Under the pieces are notes generated by a model, which was given only the letters and a program-made list of their open reading frames with translations, was not told where the DNA came from and made no database searches. Below, in pieces: positions 47,956-56,249 of a DNA stretch of 64,000 bases. The position numbers and the translations under genes were made by a program. This DNA is from Bacillus sp. SD075 (lineage in GTDB: Bacteria; Bacillota; Bacilli; Bacillales; DSM-1321), in assembly GCF_017355165.1 (NCBI RefSeq), contig NZ_JADILK010000023.1, forward strand, positions 1 to 64,000. The letters are read 5' to 3'. Numbering within the stretch: the stretch's first letter is position 1; each line of letters opens with the position of its first letter.

Positions 47956-48480
47956 ATGACTCAATCAACTATCGAAACTCAATCGAATAGCAAGCTTTTA
48001 AAAGGGATTCTAATCGGGGGGCTTGTTGGTGGTGTGTTGACCTTGCTTGACTCCAACACAAGAAATAAAGTAAAGCGTTCAGCCGTCCTTTTAAAAGACA
48101 ACTCCATGAATATGATTGAACAGGTCAAGGAAAATCCCGGCGAAATGAAGGAACAGATGATATCAGGAGTCAAAGGGGCAACGGAGACGATTAAAGAGGC
48201 AATCAATGACGTTGAAACACTATATGAAACCGTCAATGAAGACGTGGTGGGTAAAGTATCCGAGGTAAAGGATATCTCCACTGATGCCCTTGGTACAGCT
48301 AAAGACGCAACAAGTGAATTGAAAGACATCAGTTCAAAAGTGGTTGTTGCCGGTAAACAACTGAAAGAAACACCATCACAATCATTGAAATCCGATAATA
48401 ATAAAGGGAAAAAAGAGAGTGATGAAATCGTTAAAAAATCAGGATTATCCAACCAAAAATCCATTTCATCCAACTTCTAA
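47956..48480 (+). CDS. YtxH-domain general-stress-type protein
   Basis: A 174-residue protein. A single glycine-rich membrane helix (GILIGGLVGGVLTLL, about 16-30) is followed by a long charged amphipathic region with many Lys/Glu/Val repeats, as in YtxH and LEA-like stress proteins. AAAGGAGG ribosome binding site. The upstream sigma-B-like promoter supports a general-stress role; ytxH of Bacillus subtilis is in the sigma-B/sigma-H-controlled ytxGHJ operon. It stands alone between a promoter and a terminator. Confidence 0.8.
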   Translation: MTQSTIETQSNSKLLKGILIGGLVGGVLTLLDSNTRNKVKRSAVLLKDNSMNMIEQVKENPGEMKEQMISGVKGATETIKEAINDVETLYETVNEDVVGKVSEVKDISTDALGTAKDATSELKDISSKVVVAGKQLKETPSQSLKSDNNKGKKESDEIVKKSGLSNQKSISSNF

Positions 48481-48485
48481 TATAT

Positions 48486-48520
48486 AAAAAAGCTGAGACA
48501 TTATGCCTCAGCTTTTTTTT
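48486..48520 (+). terminator. Terminator of the YtxH-family gene
   Basis: AAAAAGCTGAG-ACATTATGC-CTCAGCTTTTTTTT; the flanking A-run also allows function for the convergent foldase gene. Confidence 0.9.
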
Positions 48521-48548
48521 GTACCTTATATCACTTCACTTGATAACC

Positions 48549-49439
48549 TTAGTTAGAACTCTCTAATCTATTCGTTATCTCATGCTCTTTTTTTACTTCA
48601 GCTAACCAAACGGGATATTCCTCTTGTAATCTTTCAGAAAGAAGCGTTTCTTTAATTACATCTTTACTGTCATCTAAATCAGCTTTTTTTGCTTCCTTCT
48701 TACCGGTTACTTTTATGATATGGTATCCATAATCGGATTTGACTGGATCACTGACTTTATTTATATCAAGATCAAAGGCAACATCTTCAAACTCATCGAC
48801 CATATCACCTTTCCCAAAATACCCTAGGCTCCCACCGTTATCGGCCGTTTCAGAATCTGTGGAATATTCCGCTGCCAATTTAGCGAAATCACCGCCCTCT
48901 GCGATTTCTTTCGCGACTTTTTTAGCCGTTTTTTCGTCTTCGACTAAAATATGACTAGCTTCCACTTGTTCCGCTTGAGCAAAAGTATCTTTATTATCTT
49001 CAAAATACGTGCTGATTTCATCTTCCGTCACGGTTATTCTCGGTTCGACCAGTTTTTTCGTTTGCAGATAAACCACGATGTCCTTTTTTAAGGCTTCCAT
49101 GGAAGAACCGCTTGCTTCCAATTGCTCTTTTAACGACTTTTCATCGCCATAGGACTCAACCATGGTATCGATTTCTTTCTGGATTTCTTCATCCTTAATT
49201 TTAATTGCTGCTTTTTCCGCTTCCAATTCCACCAATTTATTGGTGATTAACAGGTCTAAAGTATCTGCCCCGTATCCCGTAACAAGCGCGTCATACAGCT
49301 CATCCTTATTGATTTTCTCGCCATCTATACTGGCCATGGTCTTATCCGTGGACGAAACCATCGCAAATGCCATGATCCCGGAAATGATTAAAATGCTCCC
49401 TGCCCAAATATATGCTTTCGTGCTTCTTAATAGTTTCAT
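48549..49439 (-). CDS. PrsA/SurA-like parvulin peptidyl-prolyl isomerase, non-lipoprotein
   Basis: 296 residues. An N-terminal hydrophobic helix (about 9-28) is followed by a SurA-type chaperone part (about 35-150) and a parvulin domain (about 157-246, from VEASHILV to GYHIIKVTG). PrsA proteins of Bacillus are lipoproteins, but this one has no cysteine near the end of the hydrophobic segment, so it would be held by an uncleaved helix or secreted. It probably assists folding of exported proteins outside the membrane. It stands alone. Confidence 0.82.
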   Translation of the reverse strand: MKLLRSTKAYIWAGSILIISGIMAFAMVSSTDKTMASIDGEKINKDELYDALVTGYGADTLDLLITNKLVELEAEKAAIKIKDEEIQKEIDTMVESYGDEKSLKEQLEASGSSMEALKKDIVVYLQTKKLVEPRITVTEDEISTYFEDNKDTFAQAEQVEASHILVEDEKTAKKVAKEIAEGGDFAKLAAEYSTDSETADNGGSLGYFGKGDMVDEFEDVAFDLDINKVSDPVKSDYGYHIIKVTGKKEAKKADLDDSKDVIKETLLSERLQEEYPVWLAEVKKEHEITNRLESSN

Positions 49440-49681
49440 GAATACTCTCCCTTAATTTTTCTATTATGATAGCTTGGAAATATTAATTAATCCTTAAGAT
49501 TTTACTGTAACCTTTAATATGTACTAACCCTATCATTATACTAACATATTTATATCCCTGCAGATATTTAGATTATTTCATTCCTTTACCAAATCACATT
49601 GTGATTTTGATTGATCATTCCAAAGGATGAAATTATACCGTTATATCGACTTTTGATATATAAGTAACAGAGGGCCAAAAA

Positions 49682-49739
49682 CACAATAAAAAAAGCATGG
49701 TATACAGAGGGAATTCCTCCACCATGCTTTTTTATTGTG
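49682..49739 (-). terminator. Very long terminator hairpin after potD
   Basis: CACAATAAAAAAAGCATGGT pairs with ACCATGCTTTTTTATTGTG with one bulged base, and the loop contains a further GAGG/CCTC pairing. It begins at the potD stop codon. The remaining 240 bp towards the foldase gene is AT-rich with no gene seen. Confidence 0.85.
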
Positions 49740-50813
49740 TTATTTACGATGCATCTTGAATTCAAGGAAGAGTTCATTGTAATGGGCCAAGTTTTTCTTC
49801 CCAAGGTTTTCGTACACTTCCAATTTCTTTGTCAGTTCCGGTGATGGATAGAAACGTTCATCCTTCACCACTTCTTCAGGCATATATTTCAGTGCTTCTT
49901 TATTAGGTGTCGAGTAACTTACATATTCAGCATTCTGTGCCGCAACTTTCGGGTCAAGCATGAAGTTGATGAACTGGTGAGCCGCATCGACATTTTTGGT
50001 TGTTTTCGGAATGACCATGTTATCAAACCATAAATTGGAACCCTCTTTTGGAACAACGTATTCGAGATCTTCATTTTCAGCCATGATTTCAGAAGCAACT
50101 CCCGACCAAACAAGGCCAATCGCCGCTTCCTGGGCCTCCAATAGCATGCGGCTTTCATCTCCTACTATCGCTTTAATATTCGGGGTGAGGGCATCAAGTT
50201 TGGATTTTGCCTCTTGAAGGTGGTCTTCATCCATGTCATTCAATGAATAATTCAAAGAGTTCAGACCCATGCCCATCACTTCTCTCGCCCCATCCGTCAA
50301 AAGGATTTCATTTTTTAAATCTTTATCCCATAAATCCGCCCAGGCTGTTATTTCTTTGCCACCGAGCATCTTGGAATTGTAAACAATTCCAACCGTTCCC
50401 CAGAAATATGGCACGGAATATTTATTCTCCGGATCGAATGGCAGATCGATGAATCGCTCATCGATATTTTTCAAATTCGGTAGCTTGGAATGATCCAAGG
50501 GAACCAATAAGTCTTCTTGCCTCATCTTATCGATCATATACTCAGACGGAATGGCAATATCATAAGTCGTACCGCCCTGTTCGATTTTAGTCATCATTGC
50601 CTCATTCGAATCGAACGTCTCATAAATGACCTTTATTCCTGTTTCTTCTTCAAAACGTTCGATGAGATCCGTATCGATGTAATCGCCCCAATTATAGATG
50701 GTAAGCGTATTGCTGCTCGTAAACCCCTGCGATGAATTCAATCTTGAAATCGCATATAGCAGCAAAGCGGATACGAGGGAAATGATCAATAACATTTGGA
50801 CAAGCCTTTTCAT
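49740..50813 (-). CDS. potD: Spermidine/putrescine-binding protein PotD
   Basis: A 357-residue polyamine-binding protein with an N-terminal membrane helix (about 5-24) but no lipobox cysteine, so it is probably anchored by an uncleaved signal. Family segments are IYNWGDYIDTDLIERFEEET, DIAIPSEYMI, YFWGTVGIVYN and LWFDNMVIPKTTKN. The ATG overlaps the potC stop codon by 4 nt. Last gene of the polyamine operon, followed by a strong terminator. Confidence 0.92.
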   Translation of the reverse strand: MKRLVQMLLIISLVSALLLYAISRLNSSQGFTSSNTLTIYNWGDYIDTDLIERFEEETGIKVIYETFDSNEAMMTKIEQGGTTYDIAIPSEYMIDKMRQEDLLVPLDHSKLPNLKNIDERFIDLPFDPENKYSVPYFWGTVGIVYNSKMLGGKEITAWADLWDKDLKNEILLTDGAREVMGMGLNSLNYSLNDMDEDHLQEAKSKLDALTPNIKAIVGDESRMLLEAQEAAIGLVWSGVASEIMAENEDLEYVVPKEGSNLWFDNMVIPKTTKNVDAAHQFINFMLDPKVAAQNAEYVSYSTPNKEALKYMPEEVVKDERFYPSPELTKKLEVYENLGKKNLAHYNELFLEFKMHRK

Positions 50814-51622
50814 CGTTTCCCCCCCATTCCCATTTGCCTTACACGTTGGGTTATAAAGTAATATACGATAACCAGCAGCAGCGTCACGACGAACAGCAAT
50901 GTCGATAGTGCATTGATATTCAATGAAATCCCTCGGCGGGCCAAGGAATAGATTTCCACAGAAAGAGTGGAGAAGCCATTACCGGTCACAAAGAACGTAA
51001 CCGCAAAATCATCAAGTGAATAAGTCAATGCCATAAAAAAACCAGCAAAGATACCTGGTAAGATGTATGGAAGGATGACCTTCGTCAATACATCCCACCG
51101 GCTTGCACCTAAATCTCGGGCCGCATCAATTAAAGTAGGGCTCATTTCCTGAAGTTTCGGAAGGACCAACAGCACAACGATCGGGATACTGAAGGCGATA
51201 TGCGACAACAATACCGAATAGAATCCAAGCTTGATCCCGGCCATTGTGAATAAAATCAGGAAGGAAGCACCGATGATCACATCGGGACTGACGATCAATA
51301 CATTATTTAATGACAATACCGTATTCTTAGCTTTACTGCTCGTAAAGGTCCGAATTCCAATCGCCCCTATCACCCCTATGATCGTTGCGATCAGTGCAGA
51401 TAATAAAGCAATCACGAGTGTATTCAATACAATGATCAACAGCCTTGTATTTTGGAACAGCTCCTTGTACCACTCCATCGTGAACCCTTTAAAGTCATAC
51501 ATCGTTCCGCCGCTGTTAAAAGAGTAAAAGACTAAAAAGAAAATCGGTGCATAGAGTATGAGAAAAATCAAAACGAGAAACGCTTTTGATATTGGTGATA
51601 ATTTATTGCCCAATTTACACAC
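50810..51622 (-). CDS. potC: Polyamine ABC permease PotC
   Basis: 270 residues with six predicted helices and the inner-membrane EAA-like loop LIDAARDLGASRWDVLTKVILPYILPG. The GTG start overlaps the potB end by 8 nt; a TTG three codons later is also possible, with AGGGTG ahead of it. Partner of PotB in the membrane channel. Confidence 0.92.
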   Translation of the reverse strand: MCKLGNKLSPISKAFLVLIFLILYAPIFFLVFYSFNSGGTMYDFKGFTMEWYKELFQNTRLLIIVLNTLVIALLSALIATIIGVIGAIGIRTFTSSKAKNTVLSLNNVLIVSPDVIIGASFLILFTMAGIKLGFYSVLLSHIAFSIPIVVLLVLPKLQEMSPTLIDAARDLGASRWDVLTKVILPYILPGIFAGFFMALTYSLDDFAVTFFVTGNGFSTLSVEIYSLARRGISLNINALSTLLFVVTLLLVIVYYFITQRVRQMGMGGKR

Positions 51623-52418
51623 CCTGCTTTCGGTTTCCCGTTACAAACATAATCAGGAACATTATAATAATCAAAAATACCGCGATTGTTGAACCCATTC
51701 CCCAATCCTGTGTCACAAGGAAATGCTGCTCGATAGCTGTACCAAGCGTAATCACGCGGTTACCGGCAATCAGTCTTGTAAGCATGAACAATGAAAGTGC
51801 CGGGATGAAGACCACCTGGCATCCCGTCTTTACACCATTTAACGTCAATGGAAAAATGACACGGCGGAATGTCATCCAGCGGGACGCTCCCAAGTCATTG
51901 GCCGCATCCAAAAGGGTTGGACTCATTTTATCAAGCGCATTGAATATCGGTAAGATCATAAACGGGATGAAAATATAAACCGAAACGAATATGAAGCTGA
52001 AATCCGTAAAGAGAATCTGCTGCTTTCCGATTCCTACAGCCTCTAGAAAACCATTCGCCACACCATACGTGCCAAAAATACCAATGAAGGCATAAGCCTT
52101 CAAAAGTAAATTGATCCAGGAAGGCACGATAATCAGCAAAAGCCACAACTGCTTATGCTTGGTTTTCGTTAACAAATATGCGGTCGGGTAGGCGACTAAA
52201 AGGGATATTCCCGTTATCAGGAAAGCATACCAAAATGAGCTTAAAGTCATTTTTAAATATACTTGCGTAAAAAACTTTTGATAGTTTATCAAAGATAGAT
52301 TGCCTTCAATGTCAAAGAAGGAATAGTAAAGGATTAACAAAATGGGTGCGATCACAAATAAAGCAATCCATAAGACATAAGGTATGAAGTAAATATTCCG
52401 GGATATTTTATTCTTCAT
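51615..52418 (-). CDS. potB: Polyamine ABC permease PotB
   Basis: 267 residues from the ATG at 52418, which overlaps the end of potA by 11 nt; the frame extends 19 codons into potA but without a likely start. Six predicted helices, and the coupling loop [25 protein letters not shown] matches the one in PotC. Confidence 0.9.
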   Translation of the reverse strand: MKNKISRNIYFIPYVLWIALFVIAPILLILYYSFFDIEGNLSLINYQKFFTQVYLKMTLSSFWYAFLITGISLLVAYPTAYLLTKTKHKQLWLLLIIVPSWINLLLKAYAFIGIFGTYGVANGFLEAVGIGKQQILFTDFSFIFVSVYIFIPFMILPIFNALDKMSPTLLDAANDLGASRWMTFRRVIFPLTLNGVKTGCQVVFIPALSLFMLTRLIAGNRVITLGTAIEQHFLVTQDWGMGSTIAVFLIIIMFLIMFVTGNRKQGV

Positions 52419-53517
52419 GACTTTCCCCATCATGATACGCTTCCAGACGCTTATCGAATTCTTCTTCAGTTTCACCCAATCTCATGACATGAATCGATTC
52501 TGGATCGAAATAAAGACCTATTTCATCTCCAACTGCCACTTTTTTCGTTGATTGGACAAGCCACTCATTTCCATCATGGTCATAACAGCTGATTTCATAA
52601 TGAACACCGCGAAATAGCTGTGAGTCCACCCGAACTTGCAGCTTTCCACGTTCGACGGAAGTGATCTCTAAATCTTCCGGGCGGATGACAATATCGACAG
52701 CTTCATTACGGTTCAACCCTTGGTCGACACATTCAAACTGTCTGCCGACGAATTCCACACGGTAATCTTCAATCATTTTTCCTTTTACAATATTAGATTC
52801 ACCGATGAAATCAGCAACGAACCGATTCAGCGGTTCATCATAAATATCCGTAGGGGTCCCACTTTGCTGAATTTTCCCTTTGTTAAGGACAAAAATCTCA
52901 TCTGACATCGCTAATGCTTCCTCTTGGTCGTGAGTGACGAAGATAAACGTGATTCCAAGTCTCTGTTGCAGTTCCCGCAATTCATATTGCATTTCTGTAC
53001 GTAATTTCAAATCGAGGGCAGATAGCGGTTCATCCAGAAGGATGACTTCAGGTTCATTAACAATCGCCCTGGCAATCGCTACCCGTTGCCGCTGACCGCC
53101 GGACATTTCCCTGATTTCCCGTTTTTCATATCCCTCCAAGTTAACAAAGCTTAGGGCTTCCTTCACTTTGATTTCCACTTCCGAATTCTTCATTTTTTTA
53201 ATCCGAAGACCAAATGCCACATTTTCAAACACATTTAAATGCGGAAAAAGTGCATAATCCTGAAATACCGTATTCACTTGCCTTTTATTGGCTGGCACAT
53301 CATTGATCTTTTTTCCTTCAAAGTAAATATCACCTTTGGAGGCTTCCGTAAATCCAGCAATCAAGCGAAGGATGGTGGTCTTCCCACATCCGGAAGGACC
53401 CAAAAGCGTATAGAACTTCCCTCTCTCGATTTCAAAACTAACATTATCGAGAACTACCGTTTCATCATCAAATTGCTTCGTAACCTGATCGAAGCGTATT
53501 ATATTCCCGTTTGCCAT
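52408..53517 (-). CDS. potA: Polyamine ABC transporter ATPase PotA
   Basis: 369 residues. Walker A GPSGCGKT, signature MSGGQRQR, Walker [13 protein letters not shown] and switch FVTHDQEEA; a TOBE domain covers the last 100 residues ([11 protein letters not shown]). GAGGGAAG precedes the ATG. Energises PotBC import of spermidine or putrescine captured by PotD. Confidence 0.94.
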   Translation of the reverse strand: MANGNIIRFDQVTKQFDDETVVLDNVSFEIERGKFYTLLGPSGCGKTTILRLIAGFTEASKGDIYFEGKKINDVPANKRQVNTVFQDYALFPHLNVFENVAFGLRIKKMKNSEVEIKVKEALSFVNLEGYEKREIREMSGGQRQRVAIARAIVNEPEVILLDEPLSALDLKLRTEMQYELRELQQRLGITFIFVTHDQEEALAMSDEIFVLNKGKIQQSGTPTDIYDEPLNRFVADFIGESNIVKGKMIEDYRVEFVGRQFECVDQGLNRNEAVDIVIRPEDLEITSVERGKLQVRVDSQLFRGVHYEISCYDHDGNEWLVQSTKKVAVGDEIGLYFDPESIHVMRLGETEEEFDKRLEAYHDGESHEE

Positions 53518-53580
53518 AGCTTCTTCCCTCTTTCCATTACCTTACTCATCAATCTTCAACGATTGCATTTGTTTTGAATT

Positions 53581-54123
53581 CTATAAGTATGATTCCGTCA
53601 CCACGAGTAATAACTCGGACTGACCTTCAAAATCATTGATGATTTGATGTTCATCTGAAGCATGAAAATAAATCGATTCCCCTGCCTTGACGAAATACGT
53701 ATGTGTACCAAGCTTTACAATGACTCTTCCGCTTAATACATAACCGAATGTTTCCGACAGGGATGGTTCAAATTGTTTGAACTCCCCTTTTTCCTGGAGA
53801 GTCAGTCGAATAGGTTCCATTTCCTTCTCATTCGACTCAGGCACGAGCCACTGAATTTGATACCCGCGTTCTTCATCGATGAAAAATGTTTGTGCTTCTT
53901 CTTCATACACCACTTTTTGGACCTGGTCCTCTTCATCGAAGAAATGCTTCGGCTTGCACCCGAGTACTTCTAAAATATTGAAAAGAGTTTCAATTGAAGG
54001 GGAACTAAGATCCCTTTCCAACTGTGAAATATATCCTTTGCTTAAATCCGTTCTTTCCCCCAATTCTTCCTGGGTCAATCCTTTTTTCAAGCGAAGGTTC
54101 TTTATTTTTTTTCCAATTTGCAT
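53581..54123 (-). CDS. XRE-family regulator with cupin domain (PuuR-like)
   Basis: 180 residues. HTH at about 5-58 (LTQEELGERTDLSKGYISQLE), then a cupin at about 110-178 with GYVLSGRVIVKLG and the ESIYFHASDEHQI segment. This architecture is used by regulators of polyamine metabolism. It lies 63 bp upstream of potA on the same strand, so it is very likely the operon regulator. Two inverted repeats upstream are its probable sites. The cupin is a candidate sensor of polyamines. Confidence 0.9.
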   Translation of the reverse strand: MQIGKKIKNLRLKKGLTQEELGERTDLSKGYISQLERDLSSPSIETLFNILEVLGCKPKHFFDEEDQVQKVVYEEEAQTFFIDEERGYQIQWLVPESNEKEMEPIRLTLQEKGEFKQFEPSLSETFGYVLSGRVIVKLGTHTYFVKAGESIYFHASDEHQIINDFEGQSELLLVVTESYL

Positions 54124-54140
54124 CCCATTACCCTCAATCG

Positions 54141-54157
54141 GTTTACTTATAGTAAAC
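54141..54157. promoter_or_regulatory. Operator 1 of the XRE-pot operon
   Basis: GTTTACT-TAT-AGTAAAC is a perfect 7-bp inverted repeat 18 bp upstream of the regulator start. Confidence 0.75.
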
Positions 54158-54183
54158 CCACAGTAGATAAAGTTTTATATAAG

Positions 54184-54198
54184 TAAACTTTCAGTTTA
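54184..54198. promoter_or_regulatory. Operator 2 of the XRE-pot operon
   Basis: TAAACT-TTC-AGTTTA is a perfect 6-bp inverted repeat, flanked on one side by the same AAGTAAAC sequence as operator 1. Centres of the two sites are 42 bp apart, four DNA turns. Confidence 0.7.
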
Positions 54199-54225
54199 AT
54201 TTTACGAATATCATTATACATGAAT

Positions 54226-54255
54226 TGCCGGAAACTTCAAACGGAATTTCCGGCA
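54226..54255. other. Intergenic hairpin of unclear role
   Basis: TGCCGGAAA and TTTCCGGCA form a 9-bp stem with a 12-nt loop between the hemY terminator and the pot operators. No T-run follows on either strand. Confidence 0.4.
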
Positions 54256-54260
54256 TGCAT

Positions 54261-54292
54261 AAAGGAAGGACCGCCACCTGGCAGTCCCCCTT
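54261..54292 (-). terminator. Terminator of hemY
   Basis: On the minus strand GGGGACTGCC-AGGT-GGCGGTCC, one mismatch, followed by TTCCTTT, starting just after the stop codon. Confidence 0.6.
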
Positions 54293-55678
54293 TTACAACT
54301 TCAGATATATCTCTTGCGCTTTCTTCTCCCCATCAGCAATACAATCCGGTATTCCGACACCATTATATGAACAGCCCGCAAGTAAAACATTCGGATAATT
54401 CTCAGAGATTTTCTCCTCAAGTGATTGGACGATTTGAGGATGTTTAATATGGTAGTTCGGCATATTTTCATGCCAATTCGTCACTTCACTCGTAATTGGA
54501 TTCCCGGAAATGCTTAGACTGTTTTTAATGTCGCGTAATGCCACCTGGATCAATTCCTGTTTTGTAAGGGACCGTAATCGTTCATAGTCCGAATTTGAGC
54601 TTTTATAAAAAAGCCTTACCAAAAGCTGACTGTTTTCAGAAGTATGCTCCCATTTCCGGCTTGTCCAGGTACATGCATTGCAGATCAAATCACTATTATC
54701 ACCTGCAATGAAACCTGTCCCGTCTTTTGGAAGCATGCTGTCCGGGATATCGAATCCAAGATAAACGCTAATCATCGAACTATTGATCAAGCCGTCGAAG
54801 TCCTCATCCAACTCCCGATCACCCAATAATTTCTGGGCAACAGTATGCGGTGTACTCAATACGATAAAGTCCGTTTCCAGCATTTCACCGTTTGCCAATG
54901 AAAGGATATACCCCTCATCATTTCTTCTAATTTCACCTACACTGACCCCTTTTAAAATCTCCACCTTATCGAGGCTTTCCTCAATTCGTTCAACCAAGGT
55001 TGATAAGCCATTTTTAAACGAAAGAAACTTCTTATTTCCCTTGCTTTGGTATTTCTGCTTATTTTCATTCAGACCGCGTATTATACTGCCATATTCATTT
55101 TTATAATCCAGCATCTCTGGCAGTGTTTTGGCAATGGTCAATTCATTCAAATTTCCTGAGTAAACACCCGATAGGACAGGCGATATCTGCTTTTGCACCA
55201 ATTCCTTACCTAAGAAGCTTTCAAGAAATAAACCGATTGAATCATTCTTTGTAAACGTCTCATTTTTTGTATAGAAATCCTTTAAGGCGTCAACCTTCCC
55301 TTGGGCGGAAACCAGATCACTTTTCACCAGCGACTCCAGACTCATCGGGATTCCGAATAGGGTATCTTCCGGGATTCCCTTCAGCATCCCATCTGTATGG
55401 ATAAATGATTTTCCCGTGGCATTATAGACAACTTGATCATCTAGGTTCAATTCCTTAAGAAATGGTTTTATATTTTGTTTTCTGGCGACAATCGAATCGG
55501 CACCCGCTTCAATTTTAAAAGGACCATTGTGCACTGTCCTTATTTTACCGCCAAGTTCCTCCTTTCCTTCTATTAATACTAATCGTACGGAAAGGCTCCT
55601 CGCTTTAACTGATTTTTGTAAAAAATACATGGTTGATAAACCGGTAATGCCTCCACCTATGACTACGACTGTTTTCAT
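54293..55678 (-). CDS. hemY: Protoporphyrinogen/coproporphyrinogen III oxidase HemY (CgoX)
   Basis: A 461-residue FAD enzyme. Dinucleotide-binding motif VVIGGGITGLSTMYFL at the N-terminus, EGKEELGGKIRT, and the C-terminal FAD segment LLAGCSYNGVGIPDCIADG. In Firmicutes this oxidase works on coproporphyrinogen III in the coproporphyrin route to heme. It is alone here; hemE and hemH, its usual neighbours in Bacillus subtilis, are not adjacent in the window. Heme made by this route would also serve the EfeB peroxidase encoded at 8.7-10 kb. Confidence 0.93.
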   Translation of the reverse strand: MKTVVVIGGGITGLSTMYFLQKSVKARSLSVRLVLIEGKEELGGKIRTVHNGPFKIEAGADSIVARKQNIKPFLKELNLDDQVVYNATGKSFIHTDGMLKGIPEDTLFGIPMSLESLVKSDLVSAQGKVDALKDFYTKNETFTKNDSIGLFLESFLGKELVQKQISPVLSGVYSGNLNELTIAKTLPEMLDYKNEYGSIIRGLNENKQKYQSKGNKKFLSFKNGLSTLVERIEESLDKVEILKGVSVGEIRRNDEGYILSLANGEMLETDFIVLSTPHTVAQKLLGDRELDEDFDGLINSSMISVYLGFDIPDSMLPKDGTGFIAGDNSDLICNACTWTSRKWEHTSENSQLLVRLFYKSSNSDYERLRSLTKQELIQVALRDIKNSLSISGNPITSEVTNWHENMPNYHIKHPQIVQSLEEKISENYPNVLLAGCSYNGVGIPDCIADGEKKAQEIYLKL

Positions 55679-55864
55679 TAGGACTACACCTCGATTAACG
55701 AATTTTGCATTAAGTAAAGTGTACCATAAGGCAGCGGCATTATTAAAAGCGGCCCTTCTAAATCATTGGTTTCATAATGCAGCCTGTAACAAATTAGACA
55801 AAAAAAAGACCTCCCCCGTTCGAAAAATCCACAAGCCATCATATAGAATTTGTTATTTACTTCC

Positions 55865-56200
55865 TTATTCCATATCCTTGTTCATCGTATCTAATCTATA
55901 TTCCATTATCTCCATCAACCAGCTTCTGCCTACCTTCTGAATCCCTGTATCCTGATCCCGATTTCGTATAAAGCATTTTGGCAATCCCGCTCATGACGAC
56001 CACTGCCAGAATGATCGAATCCGAAAAATCCCCTTTGCGAATGCCTGAAGGACTTGCAAGGCTTTCTTCGCACCCTTTTTACCTTGATGCTTTTGATCAA
56101 CAAAAAAGCCACGGAGTAATATCGCTTTTTTATAGATGGTGAAGAAGGTGATGTTCTCACCGATGTGTAGGACGAAAAAGCCAACCGTCCGATATTCCCT
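55865..56200 (-). pseudogene. Decayed GNAT-family N-acetyltransferase
   Basis: Translating the minus strand in successive frames gives pieces of one GNAT protein. From 56200: REYRTVGFFVLHIGEN, then RGFFVDQKHQGKKGAKKALQ (the acetyl-CoA-binding motif A region, normally QGKGxxKxxL). After a frameshift near 56030 the text continues SDSIILAVVV and MLYTKSG. After another near 55950-55960 it ends GRSWLMEIMEYRLDTM with a TAA at 55865. The N-terminal half is missing and an in-frame stop precedes REYR. At least two frameshifts and a truncation make this a relic. Confidence 0.75.
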
Positions 56201-56213
56201 TCACAAACCGGGA

Positions 56214-56244
56214 GGAGCACTGCCGAATATATCGGCAGTGCTCC
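56214..56244 (-). terminator. Strong hairpin after the CPA1 antiporter gene
   Basis: GGAGCACTGCCGA and TCGGCAGTGCTCC form a perfect 13-bp stem directly downstream of the antiporter stop. There is no T-run, but the stem is very stable. Confidence 0.7.
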
Positions 56245-56249
56245 TTAAG

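Noticed and set aside
49586-49804. 72-residue minus-strand frame around the potD terminator
   Set aside because: It runs through the terminator hairpin and out of the end of potD in another frame.
55930-56220. 96-residue open frame on the minus strand between hemY and the antiporter
   Set aside because: Its product is low-complexity and basic, while GNAT sequence is recovered by switching frames over the same DNA. It is a chance frame inside a pseudogene.
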